Source of the DNA: Sthenelais limicola
Lineage: Eukaryota; Annelida; Polychaeta; Phyllodocida; Sigalionidae
NCBI GenBank assembly: GCA_942159475.1
Contig: OW804094.1
Location: 11,498,386 to 11,562,385, forward strand
Direction of reading: 5' to 3'
DNA length: 64,000 bases
In this document: one piece after another, positions 9,882 to 20,056 of the stretch
Numbering within the stretch: the stretch's first letter is position 1
How the letters are laid out: each line of letters opens with the position of its first letter
Notes under the pieces: model-generated
Told to the model about the DNA's origin: nothing
The model's input: only the letters and a program-made list of their open reading frames with translations
Databases searched by the model: none
Made by a program: the position numbers and the translations under genes

Positions 9882-10356
9882 TTATTGGCTGACAGATTTC
9901 CCACCTGATAAAGAATACAGAGCATTGTCTACTGGAAGTCCAAATACATCCCTGGTGTCTGAGATTTGGGAAATGATACACTGGAGGTCCATTTGGTCCC
10001 TGTCAATCCTGTAGGGCTTAAGCAGCTGTGTGACATCCTTGTTTTTCTTCAGTCCAGCTTGGTGTAGCAAACATACAACAATGTTAATGTTAATCTTTTT
10101 TGATGTCTTCTCATTGTACATCTTTTCAATCTTATCCCAGTTGTTGTATTTTAGGCTTCATGTTTGTATTTCATCCAGTTTCTTATTAATTTCTGCGAGT
10201 TCCATTTGCAGGAGAGTTGTGGTCGATTTAGGAAAATTCCTGAGAACTTCTAACTTCAATGACATATTTACATGTTGTCTGCATAGACTAAGTTGTCTCC
10301 TGGTGTACTTGCAAAGCTTAATATATTCTGGTCTGGCTTTGCAGAATCGGTATTAA
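9882..10356 (-). pseudogene. Unassigned ORF remains downstream of the NADAR segment
   Basis: The minus strand encodes KTSKKININIVVCLLHQAGL and DVTQLLKPYRIDRDQMDLQC (9882-10121). Before that comes an open piece rich in Leu, Lys and Glu (MELAEINKKLDEIQT). I do not recognise the family. The location suggests the continuation of the ORF1-like protein, but frames change and it could be a different element. Part of it is duplicated at 9198-9360. Confidence 0.4.
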
Positions 10357-10399
10357 CTGCCGATGTCGAGAATTGGTGTTTTGGGTGTTCCTACCAATT

Positions 10400-10834
10400 T
10401 TAGTGGCGGCTAAGCACCAAATTCATATGAATCATTTGCCTGTGAACTGTGAACTGCAGGGATTTCAATTTCATCTGTGGGTGGTGGTGATTTTTTACTG
10501 TTTTGATCCTTTCTACAAGAGACTGGTCAGCTTTGGAGTGTACTGCTTTTTTGTACTGGTATAGGTGCTCCGCTGAGGGGGCGACCCAGTCGCTATCTGC
10601 GTCCTTTATATCACAGGGATAGAGGTTAGAGAGCGGGCTGGAATGGGACTGGAAAGCTACTCTGTCTGGTGTATTGATTGTTGATGCATTTTCTAGTGTG
10701 ATTCCATTAGGTAACTTGTCAAAATCCTCTCTATTATACGTCTCACCATCTATGTACACCGAAAAACCCTTTGGTACAGCATTCAAGCCATGTACATTTT
10801 TCGCCGCATTGGCAATTGTCCTTGCCTCTGTCAA
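10400..10834 (-). pseudogene. Retrotransposon ORF1-like protein with NADAR domain
   Basis: The 144-codon frame encodes a linker (GFSVYIDGETYNREDFDKLP) followed from about residue 59 by a NADAR (YbiA-like) domain: VAFQSHSSPLSNLYPCDI, then APSAEHLYQYKKAVHSKADQ and LVERI. The Glu-His before YQ is the conserved active-site region of NADAR proteins, N-glycosidases acting on riboflavin intermediates or ADP-ribose-type substrates. After about residue 110 the frame is lost. Upstream (10870-11435) shows further open pieces. The linker type resembles the LINE ORF1 at 35740-37134, so I infer a LINE origin. Domain call good, element call moderate. Confidence 0.65.
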
Positions 10835-11435
10835 GTAGACTTGTTCCTCCTCTGAGGAACAAGAAGATATTCTAACGTTTGATAGGAGATGATTCGTTTT
10901 GCTCCTATTGAAACTCTTAAAAATGTGTAATGACCCTCAGTAAACGAAGAATATAACACTATTTTACGAAGGACCTTTGTCTTTGTTAATGACGTCTGAT
11001 AATTGTTCAATAATCTTATCGTCCTCAACTCGTTGCCTCTGAGGAGTGTTCAGAACAGGATTTTCCCCATCACACTAGATGCAACAGAAGAACCTATTGA
11101 TGTACCTGTCATCAAACTATCAGGAGATAACACATTCGAGTTACCTGGTGGTAGGAATTTGGCATTCTCAAAGAGTTTAGCAGCTATACTATCGAAAGAG
11201 GTTGTTAGTTCAGCAACCGATTTAGTGATTGTACAAGAAGGTGCGTATGATTCATAAGCTGGCGAGCTCTAAGATTCTTCGCCCTAATCATTTGCATAGT
11301 GGTTAAAGGAACAACAGATTTGCTTGCAGTTGTACCTGTTTCTGAAGATTTGCTGGAATTGGAGGCAAGGTCCGCTTCTATGCTATGCCGTCTTTGATTG
11401 CAGTATATTAATCTAGTTCCAACATAAGATTTCAA
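10835..11435 (-). pseudogene. Upstream remains of the NADAR ORF1-like protein
   Basis: Minus-strand pieces in changing frames: SKTNHLLSNVRISSCSSEEE directly before the NADAR ORF, KLFENAKFLPPGNSNVLSPD (about 11090-11180), and a Ser/Thr-rich piece at 11205-11435 (SNSSKSSETGTTASKSVVPL). No fold is recognisable. Probably the N-terminal half of the same decayed protein. Confidence 0.4.
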
Positions 11436-12544
11436 ATCCTCTTTGAGATCATAGTCTAATAAATTAGTGAAATATGGTAATAATCTTGTACCCTTACTAG
11501 TTAACTAGAGGTGGTAACGACTATTGCTAAATCAATGATTCATAATAAGTGAGGAAATTTATTCTGAATAACATAAGAAAACTATCTAAAATTTGAAAAC
11601 GACAAAATGTTCGTCAAATACTTAAAATCTGGCAATATTACCAAAATGTTCATGAAACATTGCTGAATCCACTCTAACCGATGTTGGCTGTTGTAGGCTA
11701 TGTGTTACTGTTGGTGTGCGCACTTTTTAATTCTTAAAACTTCCCACCAACAAGTTCTAGTCTTATGCCCTGTATCTAAGGGAGCGTTCTATTATTAGTA
11801 AGAATATTGTTCCTTTGGTAACTTAGAGATGGGCAGGTACATAACTGAGAACATATAAACTCTACAAGAGATAGTCCGGAGAAACTGCAGAGTAGACATA
11901 TATCAGTGAATATGAGTCCTGATGTTAACAGTGGTACACACAAAACTATATAGCTGTACTTATAATGAACTGAAGAATAGATTGTTCGAAGAGATATTAC
12001 CTCACACTATTGTGCACTTGCCTCATGGATTCATGCAACCTGGAACTTCATATTATTTGTTTGTTTTGGATATAATAAAACCAAACCAAATCTACCTACA
12101 AGTTATAGTCTACGTTTCTTGTTATCTGACTCTTCCTTATGAGCTAGATGATACTTGGCTATATGATGCCAAGTGAGATATCCTAAACTATAGTTGACAA
12201 GCATCTAGAGAAAGTTCCCACGCTAGTTTAATTAATGTTACTATTAATTAAGATCCCTTGAAGGCGACGTCAACATTAATCGCAATTCATCACAGGTATT
12301 CACCCTGGAACATATATTTACAATATTCAAATATACCAGAATCTCATTTCATTATACAAAATCCCCTGGTTATATTATTTGTTTGCTGTGAATATAATAA
12401 AACCAAAACAAATCTGTCTACCTACAAGTTACAGCCTTCGTTTTTTGTTACCTGACTCTACCTAATGAGCTAGACGATAGCAGAAGATGCTTAATGCCAA
12501 GCTAGATATCCTAAACCGTAGATGTCAATATTACTCACAATTCA
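11436..12544. repeat. Non-coding stretch with diverged duplications
   Basis: About 12040-12190 and 12365-12515 are copies of each other (ATTATTTGTTTG..., AATATAATAAAACCAAA..., AGCTAGA.GATA...TGCCAAG). ATTCATCACAGGTATTCACC occurs at 12284 and 12540. No gene was recognised. Confidence 0.6.
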
Positions 12545-13303
12545 TCACAGGTATTCACCCTGGAACATATGTACAATATATTCAAATATACACAGGGCCT
12601 CAAAGGGCTTGTTGATGGTTGTTGTGTCCAATGTCTCTTTTAGCTGCTGATGCATATTTTCATCGAGAATTACCTGGTTAGAAGCAAGCTTAGCTTGTAA
12701 TTTCTCAAGTTCTACATCAATTGGCCTTCTTCTCTTTGTGGCCTTTAAAGCAGAAGGAAGTTTCTTTTCACTAACTTTGGACAGTGGAGCCTTTATTTTC
12801 AGGGTGGATATATTTGTTTCCTGTTGATGGTGATGCCTCATGAGCTCCTTTTTCAGTTTATCACATGAGTCACATATTTGTTTCTCAGCATCAGTGCTTA
12901 TGCAACAGGAATGCGAATAGATGGTACTGGCTACGCAAACACCAGATGAGCATAAACTTGTATGCAACTCACGAAAATGCCTTCCTTGTGCCGTCAGTGG
13001 CATATAATCCTGCAGATCCGCTTCAGTTATGCCACAACACAATGGTGTCTGCAACACAGACTGCAAGTAACTTGCCAGAGGAATAGACTCCACAGAGGCC
13101 GACCATGCCTTCCTCCCATTTACAAAAACAGTTGTTTTCAGGTCAGCTGCCACAACCACTTTATATTTTAGTTGGTATTGATTTAGAATGCCAAAACACA
13201 GTTCATTATCATTCGGAATGAGAAACCAAGGCTGCTCAATAACTTCCCTCCGGACATCTTCTAAGGAGTAATAATATACCCTCTCTGGCAGTGGAGGCGG
13301 CAA
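12545..13303 (-). CDS. Unknown 252-residue protein with a Cys cluster and basic helical region
   Basis: Residues 1-110 look globular (YSLEDVRREVIEQPWFLIPN, CFGILNQYQLKYKVVVAADL). A Cys-rich part follows with SLCSSGVCVAS, SHSCCIS and ICDSCDKLKKEL, then a basic segment KATKRRRPIDVELEKLQAKL likely to be helical. The layout resembles DNA-binding or adaptor proteins of transposons (for example of the P/Kolobok type), but I cannot name the family. The frame is open throughout and starts at an ATG after a stop. Mobile remains surround it. An exon of a host gene is possible. Confidence 0.45.
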   Translation of the reverse strand: MPPPLPERVYYYSLEDVRREVIEQPWFLIPNDNELCFGILNQYQLKYKVVVAADLKTTVFVNGRKAWSASVESIPLASYLQSVLQTPLCCGITEADLQDYMPLTAQGRHFRELHTSLCSSGVCVASTIYSHSCCISTDAEKQICDSCDKLKKELMRHHHQQETNISTLKIKAPLSKVSEKKLPSALKATKRRRPIDVELEKLQAKLASNQVILDENMHQQLKETLDTTTINKPFEALCIFEYIVHMFQGEYL

Positions 13304-14225
13304 GCGTTGGACCTAGAAAGAGTGCAATAGTTCTAATTAGTGACATGATGACGTCACTATATAGCCATTAGGTATGAGATAGACCCAACAGTACAACAAT
13401 AGAATAAACGCAATCATATAGCTTTACTCATTCACTTGTCTATAAATGTAAGTATAACAATGTTTTTTTAAACATTACATTTTATATCAATCACTGTTTT
13501 TCCACTTTTTCTTCATGAGTCGCTCTGTGGAAGATCTGAGAGGGGCGAATCAGGGGAAAGTGTACAGTAAGAAACAGAATCTTCCAAAATTTCAAGGCTA
13601 TTTAATGGATTCCAACAGGATTCAAGGCCCATATTATGCATCCTGAGATTTTAGATATGTTATGATTATTATTATTATTATATGGTATTTATTGGCATTT
13701 TAATAATGAATTTATGATTTTTTTGGTGGGCGAATAGGGGTGGGGGTTAGCTTTTCCATATGTTCTAACAATTAATCTATGAACTATTTTTGTTTTATAA
13801 GGGAAGATATTCTACAGAATATTCTACTATTATAAAACATGCTACATGCATGGTACTTATGACTGGTAACCATTTGGTATGCATCAAAGTACGATTTTGG
13901 TGGTTTAATGAAAACCAAAGAGGTTCACATCATCATCCTTCGAACTTAAATCTAGCTGCAATAACAAAGAACGCAGACAAGACCGATTAACCATCTTCCA
14001 ATGGAGTCATAATTTCAGTTTGACATTTTTATTATTGCATTATAGGTTTCTTTGTGCTAATTTGAAAAGAAATATGCTTAAGATTTTAAGATTTATATAT
14101 AATAAATGATGTAGTCAAATACCAATATTTCAGATCAAAATTGACAAATTGATAATGTAATCAAATCCAACAAATTAAGATTCATAAATTCATCTTGGAT
14201 TTGAGTGTTTACTTATGTCAACTGC
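13304..14225. other. Non-coding stretch
   Basis: AT-rich with an (ATT)n run near 13668. No gene, domain or terminal repeat was found. Confidence 0.5.
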
Positions 14226-14441
14226 GAGGGGTGTGGAGAATAAATGAGATGCTTGGTCATATGTGCTAGGCATACTTCAACGACACAGGAGGTGGCCAGC
14301 TGAAAAGACTAAAACACATAGCAACGTACAAATCACAAGTGTTAACCCGCAAGAGAAAATTTTCTTAGATAAGAAAGTGAAGATCGAGGACCACCACCCT
14401 CAAAGGGAGGGAAGGGTGGTCGTTTATTCTCCACACTCCTC
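14226..14441. mobile_element. MITE-like element with 19-bp terminal inverted repeats
   Basis: GAGGGGTGTGGAGAATAAA at 14226-14244 is matched in inverse by TTTATTCTCCACACTCCTC at 14423-14441 (one mismatch). The 216-bp interior is non-coding and holds a hairpin of about 8 bp (ACCACCCT / AGGGTGGT) at 14391-14420. The related decamer pair at 48748-48800 may be a smaller relative. Confidence 0.65.
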
Positions 14442-14774
14442 ATGGTGTCGTCGATTAAATTAAAATTAAACCTCACCTCCCCTACGGTACGTCTCGTTTA
14501 ATTTGAAAATTAAATCTCTGCCACCACAAGAAGTATGGTCGAGAATAAACAAGACTTTAAAGCCTATCAGCTCGCCGCAGACTGTAAAAATTATTATAAT
14601 TACTCAATTCCACTTAGGCTTAATAAATAAGCAAGAGAGAGTATAACGTTCAACTTTTTATTTTCCTTTTTTAGAAAAATAGCATCACAACAAGTTTCTT
14701 TGTAGCCAAAAAGAGGTCCCCAACCTTTGACCAACATTTAACCTTCAACAATAATCTCAGTTACATGGTTTCTT

Positions 14775-15412
14775 CAATACAACGCATAACAGTTTCTTTT
14801 ACCTTCTTCTGTTGTTCAGAACAAAGTGACCCACTGATTCTACCGGGTTGTCTATGTTTTTATTGTAAAATCTCACAAAGGTCTTTTGATTCTACCAAGA
14901 AGCCTGACGTAACAATATGTTCACGTTTATACCTAGAGCTGTAGCCTTCGAGGCCACCGCCCCCCTTGTACTGTGTCCCGAGTACTTCTTTACTTCTACT
15001 CCGGCTAACGCCATCATTTGTTTTAGGTACCTTGAAATAGTATCCTAGAAACCCTCTTATGGGGCCTGAACGGGCTCAACAACAACTGTGGTTCACCATT
15101 TCTAACAGATTTTGTACGCTTTATATAAGCTTTTAAGCACCGAACTACGCAAAGTTCTTTCTTTTCTTCATACCGATAAAGTTTAACCGTATCAAGGGGA
15201 TCACCCATTCTGTTGTGCTTAAGCAACATATCTAATTTAAACGCTACCTGATCATCTCTCCAGACCAGAGAATCTACTTTAAGTGCAAGTAAAGTTTGGC
15301 CCCTGTGGGCAGTTGTTAGCAAAATCAAGATTACCAACTTCAGAGTGAGAAACGACGAAGTTAGATCTGAATTTCTTCCTTTTTCTACTAGCAAGTCAAA
15401 AACCCTTTGCAC
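14775..15412 (-). pseudogene. DIRS-type tyrosine recombinase, C-terminal catalytic domain
   Basis: LTLKLVILILLTTAHRGQTL carries the first catalytic Arg, followed by LDMLLKHNRMGDP, ELCVVRCLKAYIKRT and PHKRVSR (15023-15412). Further down, in shifted frames, come KYSGHSTRGAVASKA with the H-x-x-R pair and NQKTFVRFYNKN with the nucleophile Tyr (14820-14990). A TAG interrupts the segment between H-x-x-R and the Tyr, and at least one frameshift lies near 15020. DIRS retroelements use this enzyme to insert circular DNA. All catalytic positions can still be found, but the gene is broken. No RT of the element is seen nearby. Confidence 0.8.
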
Positions 15413-15632
15413 ATTTTTTCGTACCTTGGTTTAGGTGGGTTAAGGTTATACACTGCCAATATATTTGCCAATGTATTTTTCAACAGGAACATTGGAAAAA
15501 TACCTTATAAATATAGATTTATATGATCAAATCAGGAAAGCCATGGGTAATATTAAATAACATTAACTTATGAAGGTCGAGTAATCTTCAAATAAATCAA
15601 CAACTTCTAAAATCTGATGGACCTGTGTTTAT

Positions 15633-16334
15633 TTGAGAATTTTAAATATTAAGAAAAGTAAAATAATGGAGATAAGTAGAAAAAGGCAGGTACCAGAGAT
15701 AAATGAAACAAGATTTCACATAGGAGAGGCCGAAATAGAGAGAACGAAATCTTACAAATATCTTGGTGTAACCATAGATGATAAGCTAACGTTTAAGCAG
15801 CATCTCGCTATGAGAATAGGAACTGCTGGAAATAAAATACACAAGCTTGCACAACTGAGACAATCTGCAGGGGATAATACCCTACTGACAATTTATAAGG
15901 TAGCTATACGCCCTATTATAGAATTTGGCGATTTATTATATAGCGGAGGTAACCAATCAGGGATTGCAAAACTACAAGTTTTGCAAAACTCAGTGGTGAG
16001 AATAGTAAAGAATCTTGTGAAAAGAACAAATACGGATGCAGCTCATGCGGAGTTAGGCCTCCAAAAGCTTGATGTACGCAGGAAATCCCATCTGCTTGAA
16101 ATGGGTTTTAAATTAGCTCAAAACAATAAATACATAGACAATAGAGAATTAAACCATAGGAGTCTGGTTGGAGGAAAGAATATGAAAGTGGTAAATCCCA
16201 CTTCAGAAAGAGTGAAAAAGTCTTTTATATATACAATACCTACACTCTGGAACAGTATGGCCCCAAAACAACAGAAATTAAGTAGTATTAAGGAATTTAG
16301 GAGGTTTTTAAAGAAGGAATATGATCCTGGTTAG
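15633..16334 (+). pseudogene. LINE C reverse transcriptase ORF, C-terminal part
   Basis: 233 open codons: YKYLGVTIDDKLTFKQHLAM, IYKVAIRPIIEFGDLLYSGG, LQVLQNSVVRIVKN, and finally FIYTIPTLWNSMAPKQQKLS with SIKEFRRFLKKEY just before the stop. This order is the end of CR1/Jockey-like RT ORFs that lack RNase H. The palm domain is missing, so the copy is 5'-truncated. It keeps a clean frame to its natural stop. Confidence 0.75.
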
Positions 16335-17383
16335 GAAATGAGAAAAGTCAACCCAGGGTATTACTAGTAAAGGCAAATAGTGTTTATTTGCAGTAAACTC
16401 TGGACACATGACTTTAGTGGAAATTGTATAAGGAAGGTTAATACAATTACAAATAGAGGTAAAAAGTTATTATGAATAATGTGAATGAAATAACTTTTAG
16501 GAGAGGAAGGAACTCACTCAGAAAGTATCCAAATGTATAAGGGAAGATAATGGGCTGAATGCAATCAGATATAAGTAAAATTCATATAGACGGTCGAAGA
16601 TAGAAAAGGATAAATCAAACACTCGGCAAGAGTGATAAGGGGGGAAATTAAGGGCAAACTGCTATACCAGTTATGTAGTTATAATTAAGTTAAAAATAAT
16701 TCTTCTAAAAAGAGGGTTAAAACCTTCTAAAAAATTGTACGAGTCTTCACAAAATGTAATGATAAGTGAACTCTTGGAATAAGAAATGTCATGTAAAATT
16801 TTATTGTTGAATTGGAATTAATATTAACTAAATGTTTGAGAGTAAAAGGATCCACATGTATTATTACAATATGCCAGCGGAAGCCCGGGAAGAGCAGCAA
16901 TGAGTTGAGGGGCACTTATCCATTTTCTCATCATTTATTGTAACCGTCCATTGAGAAATAAAAATCTTTATATATATATGTATACTGTACTTGATTTTAT
17001 TGTTCAAAATCTAGTCAGTACTTTACAGAAATATCTTGACATTGCTCAATTAAAAAGCTGGGAATTAATAATGTTAATAGAGAAATTTTGTATTTTCCAT
17101 TGATTTCATGATTCTAGACCTGGTCCAAGTGTTGTAATAATGTCTTGAGAATATATAGAACTGCCAGGATCCATTTCATTTTCATTTTTAACTTGTTTCT
17201 GAGCAGAGATTTTCTGTAAAAAATATTCCAAATTATTAAAATTGCCACTTGTTCACCAAGAACTAGTTCACCAATCCAGATTTCGATTTAACTATTCATT
17301 AATCATAAGAACCCCTTGTATCAGAAGTTTGAACAACTACTAGTAATGCCCCCACTGACCCCCGGCCTCCCCCCCCCCCCCCC
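16335..17383. other. Non-coding stretch, probably includes LINE C 3' UTR
   Basis: No domain or terminal repeat recognised. A C run of about 16 bases stands near 17370. Confidence 0.45.
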
Positions 17384-17500
17384 CCCACACACACATTCAC
17401 CATAGACCGTATGGCCACCCCGCCACGCCAACTTTCATTGCCATGAATATGACTCCGCATGGATGTCGTCATGGCATTAAGCAACCATTACTCACTCACT
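17384..17500 (+). mobile_element. Short retroposon family B, copy 1
   Basis: Contains GCCATGAATATGACTCC, a mirrored arm TCATGGCATTAAGCAACC, and ends in ACTCACTCAC. A minus-strand copy is at 61210-61292. It shares the hairpin plus AAGCAACCA plus (CACT)n end with family A, so the two families may be related through their 3' parts. Confidence 0.6.
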
Positions 17501-17652
17501 CCACCCCGCCACCCCCCCTTGCCCCTTGTCTCACTGCGCATGTGTGCAACTTGAATGCTGTGTTGCATTCCTTGCTCTTCCTGGTCGGTTCATCCCTCCA
17601 GCCCTTTATCTAGCAGGCATGCTTCCTTTTGGGTGGCGGGGAAGTGTCACCA

Positions 17653-18590
17653 GGATTTGCCGTGCATACACCATTTGGGAACTTGAAGAAGGCTCTCCAC
17701 AAGGAAAGCAGCATCTACACTGCTGAAGGAAAAGCACTGCTTAAGGCACTTGAATGGGTACAGGTCTCACGGATGAAGAAATTCATCATATTCTCAGACT
17801 CGCACCCATGTCTAGTTTGGTTTGGTTTGGAAGCTGTGACCAACCTTTATCCTAAGAACCCAATCATACAAGCAATTCAAGAGACACACACTGAAAACAA
17901 AAGACTGGACAAAGAAGTGGTGTTGTGCTGGGTGCCAAGCCACATTGGAATAGAAGGAAATGAGGCAGCAGACATTGCAGCCAAAAATGCATTGAGGCGC
18001 CCTGTTGGGGCTGATCAAATGCCATACACAGACATTGTATCTGTGGCGCAGGCACATGTCAAACATAGCTGGCAGCGCACATGGAATGGTGTTAATAGTA
18101 ACAAGCTGCGAGCAATCACACGAAAACTCAAAGATGATAACCTGACAAGACCCGAACAGGTGATACTGACCCGTCTTCGTACCGGTCACACCAAACTGAC
18201 TCACAGGCACCTTCTAAAAGGTGAAGTGGCTCCTGTATGTCAGACATGCAACACTCAACTGAGTGTAGAGCATCTCTTAATACATTGTCAGGCAACCAAG
18301 AGAAACAGAATAAAATTCCTGCAAAATTGCAGGACACAGCAGAGTATTTTCTGGGAATCTGGAAACTGGAAATCTGGAAAACTGGAAATCTGGAAAAATA
18401 TTCTTGATTTCCTACGGAAAACCAAATTGTACGACAAAATTTAGTTAACCTAAATGAAGCCTGACTTCGTCAGGCCAAACCCTGTTTCATGAAATAGGGA
18501 ATTTCACAGAATAAAATAATAAAACCACAGTATATCTGCTAACTTTTAATTACTATTAGCGGAGGTGAAACTAACCAAACCAAACCAAAA
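17653..18590 (+). mobile_element. LINE B copy 2, 5'-truncated, RNase H ORF with repeat insertions
   Basis: Starts inside the RNase H region at the sequence equal to 4373 of copy 1 and runs to the CCAAA tail (about 18573-18590). The frame stays open to the normal stop at 18444. Differences from copy 1: an in-frame 15-bp insertion of three TTTGG units at 17816-17830, loss of a few codons near 18120, and repeated CTGGAAA-type units at 18353-18400. The 3' hairpin is intact. Confidence 0.85.
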
Positions 18591-18591
18591 T

Positions 18592-18693
18592 CTTCCAGCT
18601 TCCTTTTTCCGAGCGCAATTGCCACCGTAGCAACATTCTCACAAGGTTCAGCAAGGCCTCCAACAGGAGCAGATTCTCCACCTGCGACGCCAT
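18592..18693 (-). CDS. Possible first coding exon cut by LINE B copy 2
   Basis: On the minus strand an ATG at about 18693 opens MASQVENLLLLEALLNLVRM and stays open until the LINE B tail. The leucine-rich start looks like a protein N-terminus, but no family is recognised. Weak. Confidence 0.25.
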
Positions 18694-18769
18694 CTTCTGT
18701 ATAGTGATGACGTTACCAAATGGCGCCACCTACAGTATATGACGCACTGTGTAGGGGTTGCTGTGTATG

Positions 18770-18870
18770 TGCATTCGCGAACGGAAATGTCAGGAAGTCA
18801 ATCACCTTGTATCGTCATTCGCAATCATTTCCATACCCCTTATATCCGTCACTCGGAAGCTTTCTGAGAC
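18770..18870. repeat. Dispersed repeat shared with 45150-45250 (inverted)
   Basis: CCCCTTATATCCGTCACTCG near 18835 is matched in reverse complement near 45225. Both neighbourhoods contain CGGAACGG/CCGTTCCG words, suggesting two copies of one element of unknown type. Confidence 0.5.
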
Positions 18871-19466
18871 GGATTTGTTTTTGGTTGAAGTAAAATTTTC
18901 GGGAATGGAATTCACTAGCATGCAAACGGAACGGAATTATTTTATGATACCAATGTATGAAAGAAAGTGTATTGTATGCGATTTTGTTTTCCGTCAAATA
19001 TATAAGAACCACTATATGAAACAAACTGTAAAGTAAAATGAAGAATAGCATTTATTTTTAATGGACTATTAAGCATTGTCACAAATGATATATATAATAT
19101 ATGTACGGTACGGTTGTGAACTATCAACTTAGATAAATAGGCAATATAAACAAGCATGGGAATGACACCCCCTCCTTCCCCTGGTTATCTACTGCATGCC
19201 TTGTTATTCGCAACTATCCCAGTGCGGACACACAACTGAACTCTGAACCATCCCTCTGCCTCTCATCCTCCACCATGAATTTATGCGTTTCCCCTTTCTG
19301 TTTAATAAAGGTGGCTCGCAGACCAGCACCATGTTTGGCCTTCGTTGTTCTGAGTCCTGATTGAATCAACTAGCTTTTGCAGTATTGGTTTATATAAGTT
19401 AACATTACCGTATTCCAAAGTTCTCTGTATGCAATTTGGCATGTGAAATCCGTATACCTGTACCAT

Positions 19467-19644
19467 TGGTCCTAGGTAAGACCTTAAAGTGCCTTTCTGT
19501 CTCTTTTCTGTCTCTCTCCCTTCTTCTCTATCTCTATTTCCTGGGTATGATCATAAACTGCCTCCCTCTCAGCTCTCCCACCCTTGATATAACACTTCAA
19601 AATGTTGATAAGGGTGTAAAGCAACCAATCTCACTCACTCACTC
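19467..19644 (+). mobile_element. Short retroposon family A, copy 4
   Basis: All parts are present, with some substitutions (TGGTCCTAGG start, AAATGTTGATAAGGGTG arm). No convincing target duplication, so probably an older copy. Confidence 0.85.
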
Positions 19645-19649
19645 CCCCT

Positions 19650-19703
19650 CGTCTCACGGTGCTGTTTCTATATAGGGACGAAGGGTTGAGACGGGGTGTT
19701 TCT
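19650..19703. repeat. Small palindrome family, member 1
   Basis: CGTCTCA ... CTATATAGGGAC ... TGAGACG, followed by GGGGTGTTTC. Five further members lie at 41252-43642, inside introns of the Merlin-derived gene. Confidence 0.6.
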
Positions 19704-19864
19704 TGAAATGAACCCCTCATCCCAAGGGGCTCTCTCTCTATATAGAAATCAATAGCATGTAAACGGAATGCAGCTACTCTATTGTACAAATGTATATATA
19801 TTTGGTTGTAAGTAGGAGAGGATTAAAATCCATTTATTTCTGATGTTTCCGTTTGCCTTTTAAC

Positions 19865-19900
19865 TTGCATTCGAGCCTTTACGCTCTTCGTCAGGCTCAA
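19865..19900 (-). ncRNA. Degenerate hammerhead-ribozyme-like motif behind Penelope-like element 1
   Basis: The minus strand reads CTGACGA, then AGAGC, a GTAAAG loop, GGCTC and GAA. This resembles the hammerhead core boxes CUGANGA and GAAA around helix II. The stem is only four pairs (GAGC/GCTC), with an extra A, and GAAA is GAAT, so it is unlikely to cleave. Hammerhead motifs are known in Penelope-like elements, and this one lies downstream of such an element on the same strand. Confidence 0.35.
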
Positions 19901-20056
19901 AATTTGCACATAAATGATCAGGTAATATCAACAAATAGGGCGGTTGCTAGGTTACTGCACCAAGTTCTAAGAATAACTTTTCCTTTGTTTCTAAAAATAA
20001 CCTTCAGGACAGATGTTAAACTAATAAAAATGTTCATACTTCAGGATCGTGTCTAT

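Noticed and set aside
17340..17400. Poly-C tract as functional site
   Set aside because: Homopolymer runs of C/G occur several times (17370, 36740, 52636) and are likely simple sequence, partly error-prone.
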